NCBI GenBank assembly: GCA_900542555.1
Contig: UQNU01000015.1
Coordinates: forward strand, 1-40,135
Direction of reading: 5' to 3'
DNA: 40,135 bases
Origin: an uncultured Collinsella sp.
Lineage (GTDB): Bacteria; Actinomycetota; Coriobacteriia; Coriobacteriales; Coriobacteriaceae
In this document: in pieces, positions 33,242 through 40,135 of the stretch
Position numbering within the stretch: the first letter of the stretch is position 1
How the letters are laid out: each line of letters starts with the position of its first letter
Made by a program: the position numbers and the translations under genes
The notes under the pieces: model-generated
Told to the model about the DNA's origin: nothing
Seen by the model: the letters and a program-made list of their open reading frames with translations, nothing else
The model's database searches: none

Positions 33242-36046
33242 CTATAGCGAAACGGATCCGTTTTTCTTGATGCGGGCGAGTATGTTTTTGAGCTTGTTAA
33301 AGTCGAGCGGTTTGGACAGATGGGCGTTCATGCCGGCGTCGTGTGCCGCCTTGGCGTCTTCGGCAAAGGCGTTGGCGGTGAGCGCGATGATGGGGATATC
33401 GGCTGCATCGACCTTCTCGCTCAGACGAATCACGCGGGTTGCCTCGTAGCCGTCCATGTCCGGCATCATGATGTCCATCAAAATGGCATCGAAGCTGCCG
33501 GCGGGATGCGACAGGTACAGATCGACGACTTCGTTGCCGTTGGCGGCGCGGGTGACCACGATGCCCTCGGATTCTAGCAGCGCCTGGGCAATCTCGGCAT
33601 TCAATTCGTTGTCTTCGGCGAGCAGCACGTTCATGTCGGCGAGCGAGCAGTCGGGCGCACTCTCAACCGTATTCGCCCGCGCCTGGGGATTCTCGTCGAT
33701 ATCGAGCGGAATCTCCACGTAGAACGAGGTGCCCACATGGAGCTCACTGGTGACTTCGATGGTGCCGCCCATCAGTTCAATAAGCGACTTGACGATTGGC
33801 ATGCCCATGCCGGTTCCTTGGAACTTGCTGCGCGCATCGTCACCTTCTTGGGCAAACGGCTCATAGATATGCTTTAAAAACTTGGGAGTCATACCAATGC
33901 CGGTATCCGAAACGCTAAAGCAAAAGAGCGCGCGCCCGTTATCGAGTGGCTTGGTATTTGAGCTAAAGGTGACGGAGCCGCCGTGCTTGTTGTACTTAAT
34001 GCTGTTGTCTAACAGGTTGATCATGATCTGTCGGATATGGGTGGGACTGCCGATCATGTATGGCCCCGTGGCGTACGGCAGACTATTGTCCTGCATTGTG
34101 ATGGCGTTACTGGACGCGCGGAGCTTGCACAGCACCAGTGTATTGTCACAGAGCTCTTTGAGGTTAAAAGGCGCATGCTCCAGTGTTAGCTTGCGGTCTT
34201 CGATTTTGCCCATCTCGAGGATGTCGTTGATCAGCGAGAGCAGGTGATTGGCGGCAACGCGCGCCTTGGCACGGCTCTCGCGGGCGACCTGGATATCGCC
34301 TTCCTTCAATTCCTCGATCTCGATAAGGCCCAGGATACCGTTGAGCGGCGTTCGGATGTCGTGGCTCATGCGCGTGAGGAATGCCGTCTTAGCGGCGTTG
34401 GCAGCGTCGGCTTTTTTGCGCTCGGTCGAGCGCGCACGAGCGCCCAAATGAGCAGGACGATACCGACCGACAACATACCGATGAGGGCAGCTGCAACGGC
34501 GGCACGGTTGCGATAAAGGAATTGAAGCGTGTTGGATTCCTGGGCCGTGTACGACGTGGAGGAGTAATTGCTTGCGGAGAGCGATTCTCCGGCATTGATG
34601 ATGCCCTTGTTGATGATTCCCAGCAGCTCGGGCTTTCCGCGCGAAATCCAGCACGAGAGCTCACAGGTGTCAGGGAGCTCGGCCGTCTCGTAACCTTCGA
34701 GATCATAACGGTCGCCGATGGTTTTTATGCGTGAGCTGGGAGCGACGATGCAGTGCGCCGTTCCCTTCCTGAGGGCGTCGAACGCTTCATCGTCGGATTG
34801 GTATTCGGTCACGGTCGCTGTGGGAAACAGGCTTTCAAGTGCATTTTTGTTGACAAACGATGATTTGGTACAGGCGATGTTCTGAAGGTCTTTGTTCAGG
34901 TCGCTGCCGGTGTGGATGGCGGTGAGGGACACGGTCCCCAACGATGCCGACTGCACAACGCCTGATTGCTCGGCAACCCAGTGATCTCGGTATACCGGCA
35001 GCGCAACGTCTATGCTTCCCTTTGACAGAGCCTTTGACATCATCTTGTAGCTATCAAAGGCGACGGTTTTGACCGTAATGCCAAATTTATCGTGCAACGT
35101 CGTCGCAAGCGATGCGAGCGAGCCTTCCATTTCGCCGTTTTCGTCTTCGTTGCAGTAGGGGAGTTTGCCCGTAATGTAGCCGAGCGTGATGGTGTTGTCA
35201 TTTGCTTTGAGCCAGGAACGTTCGGGGCCGTTGAGCGATGATGAACCGCTGTTTTTGACCGAGTAGTTAGATTTGACTTCGTCGATATAGCGTGGGTTGA
35301 CGCGGGCGATTGCCGACATGGCGGCATTGATGTCGTCCATTAGGTCGGGGCGGCTTTTGGGGACGGCAAAGTAGTAGTCGCTCGAACCAACGTAGAACAT
35401 GGGCGACGCATCGGGCGACGAAATGGTGTCGTTCATGATGACGGCATCGACTTCGTCGTTTGCGAGCGCGTCAAAGAGGGCGCCGCCAGTGTCGATTTCT
35501 TTATAGGTGCAGGTAATGCCTTCGTTGGCGAGCCACTGCCGGCCAACAAAGGTTTGCATAACGTCGGGGTTGTAGCCGATGGTAAGGCCTTGGAGCACTT
35601 GGGGGGTCGCCCTTGGCCAGATCGTCGCGATCGGGCTTGGCGTAGATGTAGTAGCGCTCGGTGCCCTCGGGGTTCGAGGAAAAGAGCAGCTTTTGGGCGC
35701 GTTCCTCGGAGTAGGAGATGTTAGGCATAAGGTCGATTTCGCCTGCCTCGAGCATGTCCATAAGCTCGGTGAAGGTGCCGGAGACGTATTCGTACCGCCA
35801 GCCGGGCGTGTAGTACGACAGGGTCTGGAGGTACTCGTAACCCCATCCCGAGAGACGCTCGCCGGGGGTGCCGTCCTGGAAGCCCTCGTTGTTGACGAGC
35901 CAACCAACGCGGACCGTCTTGACCTGCTGGTCGGAGTCGGCGGCAAAGGCAGGGGCGGGCGTGACGGCGCTCAGTACGGCGAGCGCGGTAAGCGCAACGG
36001 CCAAGGCGCGATATATAGCTGAACGAAGGACAGTGGCAGCTCTCAC
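33242..36046 (-). pseudogene. Hybrid sensor histidine kinase with two solute-binding domains, two frameshifts
   Basis: In three frames, in order, one protein of about 934 residues is readable. It starts with a signal peptide (GTG 36046, AGGA upstream), then two solute-binding domains (GWLVNNEGFQDGTPGERLSG and, further on, TLGYITGKLPYCNEDENGEM), a membrane helix (AAVAAALIGMLSVGIVLLIW), HisKA with SHDIRTPLNG, the ATPase domain (DNSIKYNKHGG, GTGMGMPIV), and a receiver with MDIMMPDMDG. Break 1: LAKGDP moves to QVLQGLTIGY at a run of six C (about 35604-35609 on the plus strand); five C would restore it. Break 2: VRA to STERKKADAANAA near 34428-34434 needs one more base. Each half is otherwise clean, so this is recent damage or consensus error. 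It would sense an external amino acid or similar ligand. Confidence 0.75.
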
Positions 36047-36140
36047 ATGCAATCCTAACGAATCGAGACATTACCGCATAAGAATACCAGCTCAGCCTGC
36101 CCAGCTGCCGGGCAGCACCGCTAAACGCTCCCGCCCGGCA

Positions 36141-36222
36141 GTCATTGGGGACGTTCTTAAACGACTAGTCATTGGGGACGTTCTTGTTTGACTAGTCATT
36201 TAAGAACGTCCCCAATGACTAG
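36141..36222. repeat. GGGGACGTTC repeat element, copy 2
   Basis: Two direct units of GTCATTGGGGACGTTCTT, each followed by GACTA, lead into an inverted unit TTTAAGAACGTCCCCAATGACTAG. Same layout as 29185-29275, so this is a recurring intergenic element. It lies between diverging genes for the hybrid kinase and the potassium channel. Confidence 0.8.
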
Positions 36223-36292
36223 TTTCGTTTGCGGGAGAGGCATGGGACAATACCGAGCGAATGTGATTGGACGTCTGAGAAAAGGGGTCGCG

Positions 36293-36718
36293 ATGAAAAA
36301 GCTCAGGACGCTTGCCGACGTGTTGCGCCAGGCGGGCTTCGTGCGCATTACGGAGCTGTTCCTCGTCTTCTACCTGCTATGCTCGACGGCCGTTTGGCTG
36401 TCCGAGCCCACGACCCTTACGTTTGGCGATGGCCTGTGGTTTAGCTTTGAGACGGTCTCGACCATCGGCTTTGGTGACATTCCGGCCGAGACACCGGTTG
36501 CCCGCGCCATTACCGTCGTCTTGAGCGTTATCAGCATCTTCTACATCGCCATGCTCACGGGCGTGGCGGTGAACTACTGCAATACGCTTATCAAGATGCG
36601 TCAAAAGGACACCATGGCTCGTTTTATGGACGATCTTGAGCATTTGGAAGAGCTCGATCGTGACGAGCTCGCCGATCTGTCACGCCGCGTGCGCGAGTAT
36701 CGTCGACGCCAGCGCTAA
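36293..36718 (+). CDS. Small two-helix potassium channel (Ion_trans_2 type)
   Basis: A 141-residue channel subunit: helix 1 at about 18-38 (ITELFLVFYLLCSTAVWLSE), pore helix and selectivity filter FETVSTIGFGDI (TIGFGD at 57-62, a variant of TVGYGD), helix 2 at about 70-92, then a charged cytoplasmic tail with a likely coiled coil (FMDDLEHLEELDRDELADLS). It should form a tetrameric K+ pore. No RCK or cyclic-nucleotide domain is attached. ATG 36293 follows AAAGGGG; the longer frame from 36188 starts in the repeat element and was set aside. The LOG-family gene starts 34 bases later. Confidence 0.85.
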   Translation: MKKLRTLADVLRQAGFVRITELFLVFYLLCSTAVWLSEPTTLTFGDGLWFSFETVSTIGFGDIPAETPVARAITVVLSVISIFYIAMLTGVAVNYCNTLIKMRQKDTMARFMDDLEHLEELDRDELADLSRRVREYRRRQR

Positions 36719-36752
36719 GACGAACGTCGTGCGCCACAACAGGGGGACAAAT

Positions 36753-37286
36753 ATGAACATCACCGTGTACCTGGGTGCCAACACTGGCAATGACCCGGCA
36801 TTTCTGCCCGCGGTACAGGAGCTGGGCAACTGGATTGGCGCCAACGGACACGCGCTGGTATACGGCGGGTCCAAATCGGGCCTGATGGGCGCGCTCGCCG
36901 ATAGCGTGCTCGATGCCGGCGGACACGTGACGGGTGTTGAGCCGAGCTTTTTTATCGAGGCCGAGTTTCAACATGACGGCATCGACGACCTTATCGTGAC
37001 GAGTGATATGGCCGAGCGCAAAGCCAAGATGATTGAGCTCGGCGATGTGTTCATCGCCTTTCCCGGCGGGACGGGCACGCTCGAGGAGATTGCCGAGGTC
37101 ATGTCCGCTGTGTCGTTGGGGCACCTGAGTGCTCCGTGCATCCTGTATAACCTGGACGGTTACTACAACGACCTCAAGGCGCTGCTCGGGCACATGATTG
37201 ATAAGGGCCTATCGAGCCCGCAGCGCCAGCAAGGTATCTACTTTGCCGACGATTTGCGCGAGATTGCCTCGATTATCAACGGATAA
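36753..37286 (+). CDS. LOG-family (Rossmann-fold) protein
   Basis: A 177-residue protein of the lonely-guy/TIGR00730 family: N-terminal VYLGANTGNDPAF, VYGGSKSGLMGALADSVLDA, AERKAKMIELGD and the catalytic PGGTGTLEE at 104-112. These proteins are phosphoribohydrolases acting on AMP-type nucleotides or cytokinin phosphates; the role in bacteria is mostly open. AGGGGGAC precedes the ATG. It is 34 bases downstream of the channel gene, probably co-transcribed. Confidence 0.85.
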   Translation: MNITVYLGANTGNDPAFLPAVQELGNWIGANGHALVYGGSKSGLMGALADSVLDAGGHVTGVEPSFFIEAEFQHDGIDDLIVTSDMAERKAKMIELGDVFIAFPGGTGTLEEIAEVMSAVSLGHLSAPCILYNLDGYYNDLKALLGHMIDKGLSSPQRQQGIYFADDLREIASIING

Positions 37287-37411
37287 GTCTTGAGCTTGCC
37301 CCACTATGGCTCCCAATGGTGCCGTTCGCGGCGCAGACGGTTGGCTCGTTCGGGCAACGCTCGCTCTACAATAAAACGTAACTATGTCGACTTTGACCGC
37401 GGGAGGACCCG

Positions 37412-38701
37412 ATGGATAACCTTGCCAAACCCAAAAACCGCGCGCTGTTTTTACTTAGCGTTGCCGTGACCGGTGCGTTCGCAGGTGCCGCGGTCTGGCT
37501 GTTCTTTTTTGCGATGGAGCACGGTATCGACTATCTATGGACCGAGATTCCGCACGCGCTGGGCGTCGCTTCGCCCGAGCTTGCCAGCGGCCCGTTTGGC
37601 TTTTTGCCGTACCCGTTTTTTGTCTGTCTGCTGGGCGGCCTGTTAATCGGTCTGTACGAAAAGATGACAGGCACCAAGACCGATGACCTCAACCAGGTGA
37701 TGGCTAAGGTTAAGCAAGACGGGCGCTACCCGTACGACAACCTGGGCAAGCTTTCGCTCGCGGCATTGCTGCCGCTGCTGTTTGGCGGAAGCATTGGACC
37801 GGAGGCCGGCCTGACCGGCGTTATCGCGGGTCTGTGCAGCTGGGTCGGCGACCGTATGCGTCGCTTTGGCGCCGAGTTTAGGGAGCTCACGCTGCTGGGT
37901 ACCCAGGCTGCCCTGACGGCGCTCTTTACCGCGCCCGTCTTTGGCTTTGTGGCGCCGCTTGCCGGTAGTGCCGACGGCGACGAGGGCTCCGCGTCCGGCG
38001 AGATCACCATCAAGCTGCCCAAGGCGCAAAAGACGGTGGTCTACGGTATTGCGATTGCCGGCGGTCTGGGTACCTACCTGCTGCTTGGCCAGCTTGTGGG
38101 CGGCGGCATGGGCATGCCCAGGTTCGAGTCCGCCGAGGTGGGCAACTTGGAGCTTACCTGGCTCGTCCCTCTGTCGTTGATCGGAACAATCTGCGGCTGG
38201 CTGTACTTTGTCTCTGAGCACGCGAGCGAAGCGCTTGCCCATGCAATAGGGGAGCGTCCTGTCGTCAAGGCCATGCTGGCCGGTCTGGCGCTCGCCATCT
38301 GCGGCACGGTCCTGCCCTACACCATGTTTGCCGGCGAGACCCAGGCCGACGTGCTCATGGAAACCTATCTGACCATTCCCGCTGGCGTGCTTATCGCGAC
38401 CGGTCTTGTTAAGGCCATGCTGACGCCCGCCCTCATCAACCTGGGCTGGCGCGGCGGCCACTTCTTCCCCGTTATCTTCTCGGGCGTAAGCCTGGGCTAC
38501 GGCCTTGCCATCCTCACCGGCGCCGATCCGGTCTTTTGTGTCGCCGTCTGCACGGCATCGACGATGGGTGCGGTCATGCGTCAGCCGGTCATGGTCGTGG
38601 GCCTGCTGCTCATGTGCTTCCCACTCAAGGGTATCGTCTGCATGATCATCGCCGCCGTTATCGCCGCCGGCATTCCGCTGCCCAAGCCGCTGCGCAAGTA
38701 G
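37412..38701 (+). CDS. ClC-family chloride channel or antiporter
   Basis: A 429-residue membrane protein with about 10 helices. The selectivity region GGSIGPEAGLTG carries the gating Glu131, and the second conserved site WRGGHFFPVIFSGVSLGYG lies in the C-terminal half. The first helix starts at about 12 and the N-terminal signature before GSIGPE is shorter than in E. coli ClcA. A short loop SADGDEGSASGEITIKLPKA separates helices in the middle. No CBS domains. A polar 125-base gap precedes it, with GGGAGGACC before the ATG. Whether it is channel or H+/Cl- exchanger is open. Confidence 0.85.
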   Translation: MDNLAKPKNRALFLLSVAVTGAFAGAAVWLFFFAMEHGIDYLWTEIPHALGVASPELASGPFGFLPYPFFVCLLGGLLIGLYEKMTGTKTDDLNQVMAKVKQDGRYPYDNLGKLSLAALLPLLFGGSIGPEAGLTGVIAGLCSWVGDRMRRFGAEFRELTLLGTQAALTALFTAPVFGFVAPLAGSADGDEGSASGEITIKLPKAQKTVVYGIAIAGGLGTYLLLGQLVGGGMGMPRFESAEVGNLELTWLVPLSLIGTICGWLYFVSEHASEALAHAIGERPVVKAMLAGLALAICGTVLPYTMFAGETQADVLMETYLTIPAGVLIATGLVKAMLTPALINLGWRGGHFFPVIFSGVSLGYGLAILTGADPVFCVAVCTASTMGAVMRQPVMVVGLLLMCFPLKGIVCMIIAAVIAAGIPLPKPLRK

Positions 38702-38738
38702 CACGGTTAATCGCGAGTCAACTCCAGAGGGGCACGAG

Positions 38739-39530
38739 ATGATCCTGTACTTTAGCGCGACGGGGAACAGCGAACATGTGGCGCGTCGCATTGCAGCGGC
38801 GACAGACGACAAGGTTGTGTCGATTGAGCGCTTTGATGCCGAGATTCTTCACCTTGCTGTGATGGAAGGCCCCTGTCGGCTGGGGTTTGTCGCCCCGGTA
38901 TACGCCTGGGGCTTGCCGACGCCAATGATCGAGTTTTTGAAGACTGCCGACCTGTCGATTGCTGCCGGTGCAAAGGGCGGCGAGCGCCCCTATACGTTCT
39001 ATGTCTCGACGTACGGTTCGACGACCGGGCAATCGGCCAAGTTCGCCCGCGATCTGCTGCACGAGCGTGGGCTCGAGTTAGATGCGGCGATGAGCGTCAA
39101 GATGCCTGATACCTGGACGCCTGTTTTCGACCTGTCTGACCCTCAAAAGGTTGAGGGTATCAATAGGGCTGCTGAGGCGCAGATTGATGCTGTGATCGAG
39201 GCGGTGCGGGAGCGGCGCACGGGCAATATGATGCGCCATCGCGTGCCCCTGTTTGCATCGTGCGCGTATCATGCGTTTGGGCTGCCGCGTATGCAGCAGA
39301 CGAGCAAGTTTGCCGTCGATGCTAGCCGCTGCGTCGGGTGTAGCCTCTGCGCTAAGCGCTGCCCCATGGCGGCGATTGAGATGCGCGACGGCCTTCCCGT
39401 CTGGACAAAGCCGGAGTGCGCAGCCTGCCTTCGTTGCCTGCACTGTTGTCCCAAATTTGCCATCTCGCACGGTAAGCGCACGGCATCCCACGGTCAGTAC
39501 AGGCATCCCAAACCTGGCGTGAGGATGTAG
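38739..39530 (+). CDS. EFR1-family flavodoxin-ferredoxin fusion
   Basis: A 263-residue fusion of a flavodoxin-like domain (YFSATGNSEHVARRIAAATD phosphate loop at about 4-23; APVYAWGLPTPMIEFL; STYGSTTGQSAKFARDLL) and a C-terminal 2x4Fe-4S ferredoxin with CVGCSLCAKRCPM and CAACLRCLHCCPK. It belongs to the EFR1-type group common in anaerobic gut bacteria, carrying electrons between FMN and Fe-S centres. GAGGGGCACG precedes the ATG. It is 37 bases after the ClC gene, same direction, perhaps the end of a run K-channel, LOG, ClC, EFR1. Confidence 0.85.
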   Translation: MILYFSATGNSEHVARRIAAATDDKVVSIERFDAEILHLAVMEGPCRLGFVAPVYAWGLPTPMIEFLKTADLSIAAGAKGGERPYTFYVSTYGSTTGQSAKFARDLLHERGLELDAAMSVKMPDTWTPVFDLSDPQKVEGINRAAEAQIDAVIEAVRERRTGNMMRHRVPLFASCAYHAFGLPRMQQTSKFAVDASRCVGCSLCAKRCPMAAIEMRDGLPVWTKPECAACLRCLHCCPKFAISHGKRTASHGQYRHPKPGVRM

Positions 39531-39559
39531 CGCCTGCTGGGCCGCTGTTCCAAAAGTCA

Positions 39560-39787
39560 TTAAGAAAGAAGCCGCGCGGGGTCGTGTGTTTGCGAGCTCG
39601 CGCGGTTGTCGTTTAGAGCTTCCTCAGCACGATGGCGATGGTGTTTTGCCCAGGCGAAAACGAGCACCACGCAGGTGCGAATGGCCGTCGCGACATCGGA
39701 GTCGGTCTGCTTGATGCCGCATTTGGCCAGGACAGATGTGACGCCGGCAAAGAGTGCTGACGCAAATGCTGCGACGACCCGCGACAC
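39560..39787 (-). pseudogene. EamA/DMT-type transporter, N-terminal fragment
   Basis: A 75-codon frame begins with GTG 39787 (GGGGAGG about 11 bases upstream) and reads VAAFASALFAGVTSVLAKCG, then IKQTDSDVATAIRTCVVLVF: the first helix and loop of an EamA-family drug/metabolite transporter. After FAWA it continues only with a charged, non-family tail (KHHRHRAEEALNDN) to a stop. The other nine or so helices are absent, so the gene is truncated. Confidence 0.55.
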
Positions 39788-39926
39788 GGGTGAAATGCCT
39801 CCCCAAAGAACGACCGCGCCAGATTTACGGCGCTCGTCCGATGATACCGTCCCGCCATGAAGCTTTGATATCGCTGTGGTGAGACAGGGGCCATAGTTCG
39901 AGAGGGCATTTGGCTAAGGCTCGAAT

Positions 39927-40087
39927 CGAAGGTGAATGGTTTTCCGCGAAGTGAACGAGTAAATCTGGACCCCTGGAACATGCACACTTTTTTCGAACAA
40001 AACTGCAGGATTCTTAAACAAAAACCGCAGGAATTGAGTCCTTAAAAATGTCGATGCTACAGGGCACTGTTTTTACTCGTTCACTTC
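39927..40087. repeat. Intergenic palindromic repeat, copy 3 (cut by adapter)
   Basis: It opens with CGAAGGTGAATGGTTTTCC and GCGAAGTGAACGAGTAAA, has the inner AAACCGCAGGAATTG and AAAATGTCGATGC, and closes with TTTACTCGTTCACTTC before it is cut at 40087 by adapter sequence. It matches copies at 26398 and 27932. A contig end inside a repeat is expected for short-read assemblies. Confidence 0.8.
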
Positions 40088-40135
40088 CTGTCTCTTATAC
40101 ACATCTCCGAGCCCACGAGACTCGACGTCATCTCG
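40088..40135 (+). other. Illumina Nextera adapter read-through (artefact)
   Basis: The final 48 bases begin with the 19-base Tn5 mosaic end CTGTCTCTTATACACATCT, continue with CCGAGCCCACGAGAC, then an 8-base index-like TCGACGTC and ATCTCG, the start of the flow-cell sequence. This is library adapter, not genomic DNA, and should be trimmed. Confidence 0.97.

Noticed and set aside
37643..38812. 389-codon minus-strand open frame
   Set aside because: Antisense shadow of the ClC gene with His/Gln/Arg-rich composition.

Overview
The window looks like a contig from a Collinsella-like gut coriobacterium (Actinomycetota). This is inferred from about 60% GC, actinobacterial-style surface and redox genes, and short palindromic intergenic repeats that recur within the window. 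No rRNA, tRNA or CRISPR array was seen. The last 48 bases are Illumina Nextera adapter read-through, so the right edge is an assembly end, not biology.

Layout. 1-5.5 kb: a very GC-rich block on the minus strand encoding a LanFEG-type lantibiotic-immunity ABC transporter, a frameshifted YxeA-like exported protein and a two-component system; no lantibiotic biosynthesis gene is present. 5.5-8.6 kb: a scar zone with a TetR gene cut after 33 codons, an HsdS tail fragment, a DUF4143-type AAA ATPase, a flavodoxin-like reductase and a decayed ATPase pseudogene with iterated 9.5-bp repeats. 8.7-13 kb: a divergent ParC/ParE-like topoisomerase pair. 13.4-18.9 kb: a LuxR-type regulator and a very large Tat-exported, sortase-anchored surface protein split by one in-frame UGA. 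19-22.9 kb: a two-component system divergent from a thiol/Fe-S module (48-residue CXXC peptide, polyferredoxin membrane protein, TlpA-like lipoprotein). 23-28 kb: a 1083-residue MacB-like ABC transporter, a membrane protein of unknown function and repeat elements. 28-40 kb: Dus-family enzyme, glutaredoxin with an XRE/zinc-ribbon/TipAS regulator, TrmO (with an in-frame UGA), a C-S lyase-type aminotransferase, a PPOx-family protein, a hybrid sensor kinase with two frameshifts, a small potassium channel, a LOG-family protein, a ClC channel, an EFR1-type ferredoxin and an EamA fragment.

How the genes fit together. The clearest functional units are the immunity transporter with its own sensor/regulator, the CXXC/polyferredoxin/TlpA redox operon with a divergent sensor/regulator, and the LuxR/surface-protein pair. 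Repeat families recur: a ~160-176 bp imperfect palindrome (three copies), a GGGGACGTTC element (two copies) and a GTGACAAAGGGAC palindrome (one perfect, one degenerate).

Caveat. Five otherwise good genes carry lesions: two in-frame UGAs, two +1 shifts in six-base C runs and one -1 shift. These may be real decay or consensus errors; reads are needed to decide.
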